Positions 52,759-62,007 are shown, counted from the stretch's first letter. The stretch: DNA of 64,000 nt from Streptomyces pacificus (GCF_011766325.1 NZ_BLLG01000010.1:1-64000), one strand, 5' to 3'. The notes: generated by a model not told the origin, from the sequence alone. Program-made: numbers and translations.

Positions 52759-53007
52759 GGACCGAAGGATCCGGCGGAGGCCCGCCGTACGCGGAGCCTC
52801 GACCGCGGGCACGACCACAGTGGCCGGACCGGCGGCAGCCGTCTCACGAGCGGCCGCGGAGGAAGCCGGCGCTCCGGCCCCCGCCTGCCGCCTCCCCCGA
52901 GCAGAGCCGCTGCGGCGCGGGGCCCCGGCCCCGGCGCCCGGCACGCCGGTGCGGCGCACGGACGGTTCACCGCGCCGCACCGCCACCCGATGGGGTAAGC
53001 AGGGAAC

Positions 53008-53619
53008 ATGGCTCACACTTCAGACAAGCCGCAGGTCGCGGGGCTGGTATTGGCAGCGGGCGGCGGCCGCCGGCTGGGCGGCCGCCCGAAGGCGCTGCTG
53101 GAGCATCGCGGACGCCCCCTGGTGGAGCACGCGGTGCGGGTCCTGCGGGCGGGCGGCTGCCGATCCGTGCACGTCGTCCTGGGGGCCGCGGCGGACGAGG
53201 TGCTGCGACGGGCCGACCTGGCCGGCTGCGTCGTCTCCGTGAACCCGGACTGGGAGGGGGGCATGGGCTCCTCGCTGCGCGCCGGGCTGGAGTCGCTGGC
53301 CGCCGCGGGCGGCGCCCAGGACGCGGCCCTGGTGTCCCTGGTGGACCAGCCCGGCATCGGGGCGGCGGCGGTGGCCAGGATCGTGGCGGCCTGCGACTCG
53401 CCGTCCGCGCTGGTGTCGGCGGCGTACGACGGCCGCCGCGGGCATCCCGTGCTGATCGGCGCCCGCCGCTGGCAGGTGGTGGCGGAGCGCGCCTCGGGCG
53501 ACCGCGGTGCGCGGGACTACCTGGCCGAGCACGAGAAGGAGATCACCCTCGTCGAGTGCGGGGATGTGGCGGAGGCGTACGACATCGACACACCGGAGGA
53601 TCTGACGCGCCTCGAGTGA
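53008..53619 (+). CDS. MobA-like nucleotidyltransferase (molybdenum cofactor cytidylyltransferase type)
   Basis: A 203-residue MobA/MocA-fold protein: AGLVLAAGGGRRLGGRPKAL is the nucleotide signature LAAGxSxRxGxxK, SVNPDWEGGMGSSLRAGLES the substrate loop and ALVSLVDQPGI the metal-binding Asp motif; SAAYDGRRGHPVLI and a terminal YDIDTPEDLTRLE complete the family. MocA-type members attach CMP to molybdopterin for xanthine dehydrogenase-class enzymes, which would fit purine catabolism nearby, although no xdh gene is in the window. ATG at 53008 follows AGGGA. Confidence 0.88.
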   Translation: MAHTSDKPQVAGLVLAAGGGRRLGGRPKALLEHRGRPLVEHAVRVLRAGGCRSVHVVLGAAADEVLRRADLAGCVVSVNPDWEGGMGSSLRAGLESLAAAGGAQDAALVSLVDQPGIGAAAVARIVAACDSPSALVSAAYDGRRGHPVLIGARRWQVVAERASGDRGARDYLAEHEKEITLVECGDVAEAYDIDTPEDLTRLE

Positions 53620-53946
53620 GCCGCGGCCCAACGCCCGGCGGTGGCGAAGCCCCTGCTTCCGCGCACCGCAGCGGATCGCGCCGCACGCGTCACCGCAAGG
53701 GGCGTCGCGTCGCGTCGCGTGAGGTTCCTGGCACCGAGCGCCACGGTCTGTCGAGAGGGAGAATCTCGACGTCAACAAACCTTGCACTTCCACCATGCGA
53801 TAACTAGTATCCACAGATCAGAAGTGTCTCACCGCCCAACGGCGCCCTCGGCCGCACTTCCGGAAACCTGGCACCGAGTGCCGTTCCACTGTGCGCCGAC
53901 AGCCGTTCCCCCGTCCCGTGCAGCTCGCTGAAGGAAGTGACAGCTC
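53620..53946 (+). promoter_or_regulatory. Upstream region of malate synthase
   Basis: A 327-bp gene-free leader. GTCAAC at 53771-53776 matches one half of the GTCAAC-N5-GTTGAA dyad found before the uricase operon; the other half is poor (TTGCAC). TAACTAGTAT around 53800 is the most A/T-rich stretch and a candidate -10 region. GAAGGAAG precedes the aceB start. Confidence 0.35.
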
Positions 53947-55569
53947 ATGTCCGCACCAGCGCCGTCACCGCTGGCCACCGTCGACGCCCGGCCACTGCCC
54001 CGGCAGGAGGAGGTGCTGACCGACGCCGCGCTCGCCTTCGTGGCGGAACTGCACCGGAGGTTCACTCCCCGACGGGACGAGCTACTGGCCCGGCGCGCCG
54101 CACGCCGCGCCGAGATCGCCCGTACCGGCACCCTCGACTTCCTCCCGGAGACCGCCCGCATCCGCGAGGACGAGGACTGGAAGGTCGCCCCGGCCCCGGC
54201 CGCGCTCGACGACCGCCGCGTCGAGATCACCGGCCCGACCGACCGCAAGATGACCGTCAACGCCCTGAACTCCGGCGCCAGGGTCTGGCTCGCCGACTTC
54301 GAGGACGCGTCGGCGCCCACCTGGGAGAACGTGGTCCTCGGCCAGCTCAACCTGATCGACGCCTACGAGCGCCGCATCGACTTCGCGGACCCGCGTACGG
54401 GCAAGTCGTACGCGCTGCGGCCCGCGCAGGAACTCGCCACCGTCGTGATGCGGCCCCGTGGCTGGCACCTGGACGAGCGCCATCTGCTGGTCGACGGCCG
54501 CCCGGTCCCCGGTGCCCTGGTCGACTTCGGCCTGTACTTCTTCCACAATGCACAGCGGCTCATCGACCTCGGCAAGGGCCCGTACTTCTACCTCCCGAAG
54601 ACGGAGTCGCACCTGGAGGCCCGGCTCTGGAACGACGTCTTCGTCTTCGCCCAGGACCACGTCGGCATCCCGCAGGGCACCGTCCGCGCCACCGTCCTGA
54701 TCGAGACGATCACGGCCGCGTACGAGATGGAGGAGATCCTCTACGAGCTCCGCGACCACGCGGCGGGCCTCAACGCCGGCCGCTGGGACTACCTCTTCTC
54801 CCTCGTCAAGAACTTCCGTGACGGCGGGGCCGAGTTCGTCCTCCCGGACCGCAACGCGGTGACGATGACGGCGCCGTTCATGCGCGCGTACACCGAACTG
54901 CTGGTCCGCACCTGCCACCGGCGCGGCGCGCACGCCATCGGCGGTATGGCGGCCTTCATCCCGTCCCGCAAGGACGCCGAGGTCAACAAGGTCGCCTTCG
55001 AGAAGGTCAAGGCCGACAAGGACCGCGAGGCGGGGGACGGCTTCGACGGCTCCTGGGTCGCCCACCCCGACCTGGTCCCCATCGCCATGGCCTCCTTCGA
55101 CGCGGTGCTGGGCGACAAGCCCCACCAGAAGGACCGCCTGCGTGAGGAGGTGCACGTCACGGCCGCCGAACTCATCGACATCGCCTCGCTCGACGCCCAC
55201 CCCACCTACGAGGGCCTGCGCAACGCCGTGCAGGTCGGTATCCGCTACATCGAGGCCTGGCTGCGCGGTCTCGGTGCCGTCGCGATCTTCAACCTGATGG
55301 AGGACGCGGCCACCGCCGAGATCTCCCGCTCCCAGATCTGGCAGTGGATCAACGCGGGCGTCGTCTTCGAGAACGGCGAGACCGCGACTCCGGAGCTGGC
55401 CCGCCGGGTCGCCGCCGAGGAGCTGGCGGCGATCCGCGGGGAGATCGGCGAGGAGGCGTTCGCCGCCGGCAGCTGGCAGCAGGCGCACGACCTGCTGCTG
55501 CACGTCTCGCTCGACGCCGACTACGCGGACTTCCTCACCCTGCCCGCGTACGAGCAGCTGGTCGGCTGA
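53947..55569 (+). CDS. aceB: Malate synthase A
   Basis: A 540-residue full-length malate synthase, which condenses glyoxylate with acetyl-CoA. Landmarks: GPTDRKMTVNALNSGARVWL, ADFEDASAPTWENVV, then VVMRPRGWHL with the glyoxylate-binding Arg, RATVLIETITAAYEMEEIL with the metal-binding Glu, NAGRWDYLFSLVKNF, GMAAFIPSRKDAEVN and IFNLMEDAATAEISRSQIWQ with the catalytic Asp. Its place inside a ureide-degradation region suggests it disposes of glyoxylate released from ureidoglycolate rather than serving only the isocitrate shunt; no isocitrate lyase is in the window. Confidence 0.96.
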   Translation: MSAPAPSPLATVDARPLPRQEEVLTDAALAFVAELHRRFTPRRDELLARRAARRAEIARTGTLDFLPETARIREDEDWKVAPAPAALDDRRVEITGPTDRKMTVNALNSGARVWLADFEDASAPTWENVVLGQLNLIDAYERRIDFADPRTGKSYALRPAQELATVVMRPRGWHLDERHLLVDGRPVPGALVDFGLYFFHNAQRLIDLGKGPYFYLPKTESHLEARLWNDVFVFAQDHVGIPQGTVRATVLIETITAAYEMEEILYELRDHAAGLNAGRWDYLFSLVKNFRDGGAEFVLPDRNAVTMTAPFMRAYTELLVRTCHRRGAHAIGGMAAFIPSRKDAEVNKVAFEKVKADKDREAGDGFDGSWVAHPDLVPIAMASFDAVLGDKPHQKDRLREEVHVTAAELIDIASLDAHPTYEGLRNAVQVGIRYIEAWLRGLGAVAIFNLMEDAATAEISRSQIWQWINAGVVFENGETATPELARRVAAEELAAIRGEIGEEAFAAGSWQQAHDLLLHVSLDADYADFLTLPAYEQLVG

Positions 55570-55812
55570 CCGCCCGGGGCGAGCAGCGGGGGGACACCGG
55601 CACACGGCAACCCGAGCGGGCGACCGGCGCGCGGCAGCCGAAGCGGGCCACCGACGGCACCGGGCCGCCGTACCCGCGACGGCACCGGGCCGCCGCCGTA
55701 CCCGCACCACCGCCGACGGGCCGCCGCTTCCGGCTCCGCACCACACGCACCGCACCGCACCGCACCGCGCCCCGCTCCGGCCCGTCGCCCGAAGCGGGGA
55801 CCCGTCCCGCCC

Positions 55813-58026
55813 TCACCTTCCCGGCCGGTGGTGGCGCGGCGCGCCACCCTTCGCCTTCGCCTTAGTCTTCGTCTTCGCCTTCGCCTTCGCCTTCGCCTTC
55901 GCCTTAGTCTTCGCCTTCGTCTCCTTCAGGGCGTGTGCCGCCAAGTCAGCCACCCTGCCGTCAGGATGGCGTCCGCGCAGGTCCTCCAGGATGTGGACCG
56001 CGGTCGCCGGGTCGGCCGCCGTCAGCGCCGGCAGCAGGGCGGCCGCGCCGCCCGGCCAGCCGGCGGCGGCCGCGTCGAAGGCGTCGGTCAGGGCGGTGGG
56101 GGCCGGTTCCTGGACGCCCTCCCCGGCGACGGCCACGATGGCCCTCATATCGGCCGCCCAGCAGGCGTCCAGTTCCTCGAGCAGGAGCGTGGCACGGGCT
56201 TTGCCGGGCACAAGGCCGTGGTCTGCGGGTTCGCCCCGGGCGTGGAGGAGGAGGCGGGCGTGGGCGCCGGTGAAGGGGTCGGCGAGCGCGGCCCGCAGCG
56301 GCCCGCAGGGGATGCCCGCGCGGTCCAGGCGGGAGAAGAGGTCCTTCGTCAGCGTGCAGTGGAGGCATACGGACATCGCCGCCGAGACGGCGTCCAGCAG
56401 CTCGCTCCACACCTCGTCGGTGGCGCCCCTGGCCGCCGTCCAGGCGGTGAGGGCCTTGGCGGCGACGGCGGGCGGCCAGTGCTGGACGGCCCTGACGATC
56501 CCTGCCGCGTCCCAGGAGACCGGCTCGTCCTCGCCGGGGGCGGCGACATGGTCCGCGGCGAGCAGATGGCGGACGACGGCGTTGCCCAGCGGGGTGAGCC
56601 CGTACGCATCGCCGGTGCGGAAGACACAGCCGGTCCCGGCCAGCTCGTCCACGACGGCGGCGAGCGCGCGGGCCTGACCGTCGACCTCCGACCAGTCCTC
56701 CCCGGTGAGGTCGGGGAGGCCGAGCAGTGCGGACAGCTCCCCGAGCGGGGGCGTCCGGTACGCGGGCGGGGCCGAGGCCGGGACGTGCGCCGGGGCGTCC
56801 TCCATGTCGCGCGGGACGAGCAGGTCGGTGTGGCCGGACGCCTTGCGGGCCACCGAATCGGGGGCGCCGCCCCTCGTGTACAGCCCGTAGAGCACATGCG
56901 CGGCGTCGAGGGCGTATGCCTCGCCCGCGGAGACGTCCGGGTCGGAGCGGGAGGCGATGCGCTCCACGACGGCGGCGAGCACATCGGCGCCGAGTTCCAC
57001 GAGCTCCTGCGGAGTGCCGTCGTTCCAGACGGCCTCGGCGGGTCCGGGGAGACCGCACAGCTCGCTGAGGTCGCGGACGTCGTCGTTCCCGGCCGCGAGC
57101 GCTGCGGGCAGCGGGGCCGCCCGCAGCAGCGCCCGGATCTCACCGGGGTCGGGCAGCTCCCCGGGCGGGGGCACCGGCACCGTGGTGTCGCCGTAGTAGT
57201 CGAGGTGCTCGTCGAGGAAGCGGTCGGCGAGGACGAGGTGCGGCAGCGCATCGGGCCCGGGGGCGAGGGCGGAGTACGGTCCGGACAGCGCTTCGGAGAG
57301 TCCGGCCGCCGTCCAGCGGTCGGACAGGTCGGCCCCCAGCCCTTCCATCGTGAGCATGAGCGCGTCCTCGGGGCGGTCGGCGTCCAGGACGGACGCCGGG
57401 GGCAGCAGCGGCCCCGCCGGCCCGGGGTCCTCGATGCCCTGGGCGAAGGTCGCCAGCAGTACGTCGGTGAGCCGTACGCGGGCTTCGAAGTCGGCGGCAC
57501 TGACGTCCGAACGGTGCAGGGGTTCGGGGAGCGCCGGCCGCCTCGCACGGGGGGCGGCGGCGAACGCGGCGAGCCAGGCGCTCACCGCCCCGGGGTCGTC
57601 CGCCTCGACGCCGTCCGCCCGCATCAGCGAGGCGTACCAGCGGGGCCAGGTGAGTCTGCGGGGATCGCCGTGGGCCTCCGTGAACACCGGTACGGCTTCC
57701 TCCACCGCGGCGAGGACGCGCGCATGGCGCTTGGCGTTCAGGCGGCCCGCCGCGCGCACCCGGTCGGCCAGCGCCGTGAGCACCGAGGGGAGAGCGGCGG
57801 CCTCGTCGGGGCTCGCCCACAGCAGCAGCGGCAGGTCCTCGGCGAGCACCCGGCGCACCAGATCGGGCGTCGGCTCGGGCACACCCGCACGGCGGTCGGC
57901 GCCGTGCAGCGCCAGCAGGGTCAGCACCGCGTCGGCGGGGCGGGGCGGGAGGACGGTCCCCCGCTCGCTCTCCGCCCAGGCGAGGAATGCGTCGAGGCCG
58001 GTGTTCAGGACAGTGGTACGGGTCAC
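55813..58026 (-). CDS. Large protein of unknown function with Lys-Ala-rich tail
   Basis: A 737-residue protein from GTG at 58026 (TRTTVLNTGLDAFLAWAESE). I do not recognise its family. Most of the length is helical and Ala/Leu/Asp-rich, without transmembrane segments, Walker motifs or zinc ligands. Conserved-looking spots are VFTEAHGDPRRLTWPRWYAS, LVLADRFLDEHLDYYGDT and FRTGDAYGLTPLGNAVVRHL (a winged-helix-like strand). The last 30 residues are a basic KAKTKAK tail, possibly nucleic-acid binding. The frame stays open upstream to ATG 58266 through a 15-bp repeat (PGAVL units), so a longer form cannot be excluded. No ribosome site is visible at GTG. Confidence 0.65.
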   Translation of the reverse strand: MTRTTVLNTGLDAFLAWAESERGTVLPPRPADAVLTLLALHGADRRAGVPEPTPDLVRRVLAEDLPLLLWASPDEAAALPSVLTALADRVRAAGRLNAKRHARVLAAVEEAVPVFTEAHGDPRRLTWPRWYASLMRADGVEADDPGAVSAWLAAFAAAPRARRPALPEPLHRSDVSAADFEARVRLTDVLLATFAQGIEDPGPAGPLLPPASVLDADRPEDALMLTMEGLGADLSDRWTAAGLSEALSGPYSALAPGPDALPHLVLADRFLDEHLDYYGDTTVPVPPPGELPDPGEIRALLRAAPLPAALAAGNDDVRDLSELCGLPGPAEAVWNDGTPQELVELGADVLAAVVERIASRSDPDVSAGEAYALDAAHVLYGLYTRGGAPDSVARKASGHTDLLVPRDMEDAPAHVPASAPPAYRTPPLGELSALLGLPDLTGEDWSEVDGQARALAAVVDELAGTGCVFRTGDAYGLTPLGNAVVRHLLAADHVAAPGEDEPVSWDAAGIVRAVQHWPPAVAAKALTAWTAARGATDEVWSELLDAVSAAMSVCLHCTLTKDLFSRLDRAGIPCGPLRAALADPFTGAHARLLLHARGEPADHGLVPGKARATLLLEELDACWAADMRAIVAVAGEGVQEPAPTALTDAFDAAAAGWPGGAAALLPALTAADPATAVHILEDLRGRHPDGRVADLAAHALKETKAKTKAKAKAKAKAKTKTKAKAKGGAPRHHRPGR
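55850..55920. repeat. 6-bp repeat run coding the Lys-Ala tail
   Basis: CTTCGC/CTTAGT-type hexamers in near-continuous tandem. On the minus strand they encode alternating Lys and Ala (or Thr) at the C-terminus of the 737-residue protein. Hexamer slippage keeps the frame and changes only tail length. Confidence 0.85.
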
Positions 58027-58170
58027 CCGGGGAGCGTAAGGGGGTTCACCGGGACTGCGGGCCGGCTTGTGCGGAGAATGGCCCGATCGGGCGAGGGGCC
58101 GCCTCCGCCGTGACACCGCCTGCCGAGGAGGGGGACGGCCCGACCGGAGCCGGGGAAGGGCGGGGACGTC

Positions 58171-58244
58171 CACCGCCCCGGGGAGCACCGCCCCGGGGAG
58201 CACCGCCCCGGGGAGCACCGCCCCGGGGAGCACCGCCCCGGGAG
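58171..58244. repeat. 15-bp tandem repeat (CACCGCCCCGGGGAG)
   Basis: Four perfect copies (58171-58230) and a fifth one base short, in the 326-bp gap between the deaminase and the 737-residue protein gene. Each unit holds the self-complementary CCCCGGGG. On the minus strand the repeat is open and would encode PGAVL units. Confidence 0.95.
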
Positions 58245-58352
58245 GTGCCGCCGTGTCGGCGTGCACCTCCCGGCGACGGCTGCCGCGGACCCCGCTCGGG
58301 TCCGCGGCCCGCCGGTCGAGGGCCGTCCCCCTCTACCGGACTACCGGGGTTG

Positions 58353-59744
58353 TCAGGCCTGCGCGGCGATCCGCGCGAGGCGCTGGGCCTGGCTCCGGGT
58401 GGAGCGGGCGATGGCGTCCTCGTCGGCCTTCAGCAGCCGGCCGTTCTCCACGACCGGCTCACCGCCGACGAGGGAGAGCGTGACCGGGGCGGCCGCGCCG
58501 AGGACGAGGGCGGCCACCGGGTCGGCGATGGAGGCGTGGGCGAGGGTGTCCAGCTTCCAGAGGACCAGGTCGGCGAGCTTTCCCTGCTCCAGGGAGCCGA
58601 TCTGCGAGGCGCGGCCGAGGACCCGGGCGCCGCCGTACGTACCCAGCCGGAGCGCCTGACGTGCGGTCAGCGCGGCTTCCCTGTGCCGGGGGTCGAGGCG
58701 GTTGACCAGCAGTGCGTTGCGCAGTTCGGTGTGCAGTTCACCGGACTCGTTGGAGGCGGTGCCGTCGACGCCGAGGCCGACCGGGACACCGGCCCTCAGC
58801 ATGTCGGGGACGCGGGCGATCCCGGCGCCGAGGCGGGCGTTGGACGAGGGGCAGTGGGCGACACCGGTCCTCGTCCGGGCGAACGCCTCGACATCGGAGT
58901 CGTTCATATGGACGCAGTGCGCCATCCACACGTCCTCGCCGAGCCAGCCGGTGGACTCGAAGTACCGGGTGGGGCCCATACCGAAGAGCTCGTGGCAGAA
59001 CTTCTCCTCCTCCACGGTCTCACTGCCGTGGGTGTGCAGGCGCACGCCCTTGCGGCGGGCCAGTTCGGCGCCTTGCCTGAGCAGTTCGGTGGAGACCGAG
59101 AAGGGGGAGCAGGGTGCGACGGCGATCTGCGTCATCGCGTCGAAGGAGGCGTCGTGGTGCCTGTCGATGGTCTCCTCGGTGGCGGCCAGGGCGCCGTCGA
59201 GGGTCTCGACGGCGAAGTCCGGTGGCAGGCCGCCGTCCTTCCGGCTGCGGTCCATCGAACCCCGGGCCAGTGTGAAGCGGACGCCCATCTCGGACGCGGC
59301 CCGGATGATGGCGCCGGAGAGGTCGCCTGAGCCCTTCGGGAAGACGTAGTGGTGGTCCATCGCGGTGGTGACCCCGCCGCGGGCCATCATCGCCAGTGAG
59401 CCCTGTGCCGCGGAGTACGCCATCTGCTCGTCGATGCGGGCCCAGGTCGGGTAGAGCGCGACCAGCCAGTCGAACAGGTTGTGGTCCGTGGCGAGGCCGC
59501 GGGTGATCCACTGGTAGAAGTGGTGGTGCGTGTTGACCAGGCCGGGGGTGGCGAGGTGGCCGGAGGCGTCGACGCGGCGGGCGACGTTGTCCAGGTTCCC
59601 GGGGGCCTTGCCGGGGCCGACCGACTCGATGCGGTTGCCGGTGACGACGATGTGCCCGGAGGCGTACTCGGTGTCGCCTGCGTCCACGGTCGCGATCGCG
59701 CAGTTCTCGATGACGGTGCGCGGGGCTGCTGCCGGTGCTGCCAT
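58353..59744 (-). CDS. 8-oxoguanine deaminase (ATZ/TRZ-type amidohydrolase)
   Basis: A 463-residue amidohydrolase from ATG at 59744 (AAAGGACG ribosome site). Metal and catalytic motifs: LVNTHHHFYQWITRGLATDH, TAMDHHYVFPKG, VRLHTHGSETVEEEKFCHE, VWMAHCVHMND and GLGVDGTASNESGEL. This combination, including ITRGLATDHNLFDWL, matches 8-oxoguanine deaminases, which yield urate directly. It lies downstream of the uricase operon on the same strand, behind a terminator-like hairpin, and would feed that operon. Guanine deaminase is the main alternative. Confidence 0.88.
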   Translation of the reverse strand: MAAPAAAPRTVIENCAIATVDAGDTEYASGHIVVTGNRIESVGPGKAPGNLDNVARRVDASGHLATPGLVNTHHHFYQWITRGLATDHNLFDWLVALYPTWARIDEQMAYSAAQGSLAMMARGGVTTAMDHHYVFPKGSGDLSGAIIRAASEMGVRFTLARGSMDRSRKDGGLPPDFAVETLDGALAATEETIDRHHDASFDAMTQIAVAPCSPFSVSTELLRQGAELARRKGVRLHTHGSETVEEEKFCHELFGMGPTRYFESTGWLGEDVWMAHCVHMNDSDVEAFARTRTGVAHCPSSNARLGAGIARVPDMLRAGVPVGLGVDGTASNESGELHTELRNALLVNRLDPRHREAALTARQALRLGTYGGARVLGRASQIGSLEQGKLADLVLWKLDTLAHASIADPVAALVLGAAAPVTLSLVGGEPVVENGRLLKADEDAIARSTRSQAQRLARIAAQA

Positions 59745-59969
59745 GGCGGTGCGTCCTTTGTCTCTCAGTGGCGGTACGGGCACGGCAGGACCCTGGAGGA
59801 TTTGAGTGCCACGGCCGGGGGCCGTGGGTGCCGAGAAGGTGGGCGGGCGCAGTGGACGGGCGGAGTCGGCGGACGGCGTCTGCGGGCGGGGTGGACGGCG
59901 TGTGCGGGCGGGCCCGTCCTTTGTGCACGTGTTGTCAAGGAAACCACCTGTTCCCGCGTGTCCGGCCGT

Positions 59970-59995
59970 GTCCCCGGCGCCCGGTCACCGGGGAC
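59970..59995 (-). terminator. Hairpin downstream of the uricase operon
   Basis: GTCCCCGG and CCGGGGAC pair perfectly with a 10-nt loop, about 70 bp after the uricase stop on the minus strand. The rest of 59745-60064 holds the deaminase upstream region; I see no all-type dyad there. Confidence 0.55.
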
Positions 59996-60064
59996 GGACG
60001 GCGCCGCGGCCGGTCCGGTGGGGCGGCCCGGGGCAGGAGACCGCGGCGGCGCTCGAACGAACGG

Positions 60065-61012
60065 TCAGAGGTTGGTCAGATCGGCCGGGATCCGCGCCTC
60101 GGCGCCGTCCCGCAGGATCGTCGCCTCGATGAGTCCGTACGGCCGGTCGGCGGCGAGGTAGACCTCGTTGTCGTTCTTGAGCCCGAAGGGCTCGAGGTCG
60201 ACGAGGAAGTGGTGCTTGTTCGGGAGGGAGAAGCGGACCTCGTCGATCTCGGTGCGGTGATTGATGATCCGCGCACCCATCTGGTAGAGGGTCTGCTGCA
60301 GCGAGAGGGAGTAGGTCTCGGCGAAGGCCTGCAGCATGTGCTTCCTGACGTGCTCGTAGGACTTCTCCCAGTGGGGCGCCCTCTGCTCGTCGTCGGTCCA
60401 GTTGAACCGCCAGCGGCCGGAGACCTCCGTGGCGAGGATGCGGTCGTGCGCCTCCCGCAGGGTGGTGTACCGGTCCTTGACGTAGCCCCAGAACTCGGAG
60501 TTGGTCGAGTTCATCACGACCAGGTCCTTCAGCCCCGAGACGACCTCCCACGACTCCCCGTCGTAGGTGATCTGGGTGAGGCGGGTCTCCTGGCCCTTGC
60601 GGACGAAGGAGTGCCTGACCTCGTCGGCGCCGATGAACCTGGAGTTGGCGTCGGAGGCCGCGATGCGCTCCCAGGCGTACTCCTCGATCCGGATGCGCGC
60701 GCGGTGGATCGGCTCCTGGGAGGTCACGAAGTGGCGGGCGAGGTGGATGCCGAACTGCTCGGCGGAGTCGATCCCGTACTCCTTGGCGAACGCGTACACC
60801 GTGTTCTTGGTGGTGTCGGTCGGCAGGACGTTGGCGTTCGAACCGGAGTAGTGGACGTCGTCCATGTCGCCCGAGAGCGCGACCGAGACGTTGAGGTCCT
60901 TGATGTGGTGGGTCTCGCCGTCCCGGGTGATCCTCACGACGCGGTTCTCGGCCTTGCCGTACTGGTTCTGTCCCAGGAGTACGGGGCGGCCGGGTCGGGA
61001 TGTGGCTGTCAT
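60065..61012 (-). CDS. pucL: Uricase (urate oxidase)
   Basis: A 315-residue cofactor-free urate oxidase made of two T-fold halves. Landmarks: LLGQNQYGKAENRVVRITRD, LPTDTTKNTVYAFAKEYGID with the catalytic Thr, EQFGIHLARHFV, LKDLVVMNSTNSEFWGYVKD with a Phe/Arg pocket, then INHRTEIDEVRFSLPNKHHF with the Asn and His of the active site, ending ADLTNL (no SKL). It converts urate to 5-hydroxyisourate. It is third in the uraD-uraH-pucL operon, whose first two products handle the unstable intermediates. It is 6 bp from uraH. Confidence 0.95.
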   Translation of the reverse strand: MTATSRPGRPVLLGQNQYGKAENRVVRITRDGETHHIKDLNVSVALSGDMDDVHYSGSNANVLPTDTTKNTVYAFAKEYGIDSAEQFGIHLARHFVTSQEPIHRARIRIEEYAWERIAASDANSRFIGADEVRHSFVRKGQETRLTQITYDGESWEVVSGLKDLVVMNSTNSEFWGYVKDRYTTLREAHDRILATEVSGRWRFNWTDDEQRAPHWEKSYEHVRKHMLQAFAETYSLSLQQTLYQMGARIINHRTEIDEVRFSLPNKHHFLVDLEPFGLKNDNEVYLAADRPYGLIEATILRDGAEARIPADLTNL

Positions 61013-61018
61013 TGTCTG

Positions 61019-61408
61019 CTAGCTCCCTCGGTAAACGGAGTAGCCGAACGGGTTGAGCAGCAGCGGTACGTGGAAGTGCTCGCCCGGCACGACGGCGAAC
61101 GTGATCGCCACCTCCGGGAAGAACGCACCGCTGTCCCGATTCGCGGGGGCGTCCTGCTGGGCCTCGGCTTGCTTCTTCGCGAAGTACGGCCCGGTCTCGA
61201 AGTCGAGCCGCACATGGGTGGTGCCCTCCGGCAGCGCCGGCAGGTCCTTGCACCGGCCGTCCGCGTCGGTCGCCGATCCGCCGAGCGCCGTCCACTCGCC
61301 CCCGGAACCCGCGCGGGCCGACAGGGACACGGCGACGCCCTCGGCTGGCCGGCCGGCACTGGTGTCCAGGATGTGGGTGGACACCGACGCCGTGCTCTCG
61401 CTGCTCAT
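61019..61408 (-). CDS. uraH: 5-Hydroxyisourate hydrolase (transthyretin-like)
   Basis: A 129-residue transthyretin-like protein from ATG at 61408, which overlaps the uraD stop by 4 bp. It has the N-terminal VSTHILDTSAGRPAEGVAVS with the catalytic His, TDADGRCKDL, TGPYFAKKQAE, and HFHVPLLLNPFGYSVYRGS at the end, the invariant YRGS tail of HIU hydrolases as opposed to true transthyretin. It turns 5-hydroxyisourate into OHCU. Confidence 0.95.
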   Translation of the reverse strand: MSSESTASVSTHILDTSAGRPAEGVAVSLSARAGSGGEWTALGGSATDADGRCKDLPALPEGTTHVRLDFETGPYFAKKQAEAQQDAPANRDSGAFFPEVAITFAVVPGEHFHVPLLLNPFGYSVYRGS

Positions 61409-61917
61409 ACGCTCTCTTCCTCCACGAGACGGGTCAGCCGGATCCGGTTGATCTTCCCCAGTTCGGTGCGGACGGTCTCCCACTCCTGCTCGGGCGAGTG
61501 GTCGATCCGCGCGCGGACGGCGTCCCTCATCTGCTCACCGGTGCGGCCGGTGGCGCAGATCAGGAACACATGGCCGAACTTCTCCTGGTAGGCCAGGTTG
61601 AGTTCGAGCATCTCGGCCTTGAGCTCATGGGAGGCACCGGCCATCCCGCTCTGCTCGCGGGAGGAGACCGGGTCCCCGGGCTTCGGCCTGCCGATCGGCG
61701 GATGCCCCGCCATCGCTTCGGCCAGGTCGCCGGCGGTCAGCTCCGCCATGGCGGCGTCGCCGGCGGCCAGAAGGGCCTCGACGGTGGCGTAGGGGCGCCG
61801 GGACAGCAGTGCGCTGCCCCACGCCCTGCTGGCGCACACCTCGTGCAGCCTGGACCGCGCCTCGCTGTCCGTCGAGGTGTTGAACCGGGTGAGGCCCGGA
61901 ACGGAAGTCGAAGACAC
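61405..61917 (-). CDS. uraD: OHCU decarboxylase
   Basis: A 170-residue enzyme from GTG at 61917 (GGAGGATCCC ribosome site). Motifs: LHEVCASRAWGSALLSRRPY, MAGHPPIG with the catalytic His, SSREQSG, and LNLAYQEKFGHVFLICATGR, then RLTRLVEEE at the C-terminus. It decarboxylates OHCU to S-allantoin, the substrate of allantoinase encoded 12 kb away. It is the first gene of the uricase operon, with a GTCAAC/GTTGAA dyad 74 bp upstream. Confidence 0.94.
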   Translation of the reverse strand: MSSTSVPGLTRFNTSTDSEARSRLHEVCASRAWGSALLSRRPYATVEALLAAGDAAMAELTAGDLAEAMAGHPPIGRPKPGDPVSSREQSGMAGASHELKAEMLELNLAYQEKFGHVFLICATGRTGEQMRDAVRARIDHSPEQEWETVRTELGKINRIRLTRLVEEESV

Positions 61918-61990
61918 GGGATCCTCCGCGGCTGTTCTGCGTGGTGCGTCGGACGGGCTGCGGACAGCTAACGCCTTCCCACGACAACCC

Positions 61991-62007
61991 GTCAACAGTT
62001 TGTTGAA
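61991..62007. promoter_or_regulatory. GTCAAC-N5-GTTGAA dyad before the uricase operon
   Basis: GTCAAC-AGTTT-GTTGAA differs at one end base from TTCAAC-GAACT-GTTGAA at 49772-49788 upstream of allantoinase. It sits in an A/T-rich pocket (TTGAATATTTG). A wider pair CCCAC/GTGGG flanks it. Confidence 0.7.

Noticed and set aside
52395..53007. A gene in the 600-bp gap before the MobA-like gene
   Set aside because: Frames in three phases are open but show Arg/Ala/Gly-rich low complexity, no start with ribosome site, and tandem repeats.
58171..58244. CRISPR-like array
   Set aside because: The 15-bp units are directly contiguous without spacers, so this is a minisatellite. The same applies to 17453-17515 and 26903-26950.
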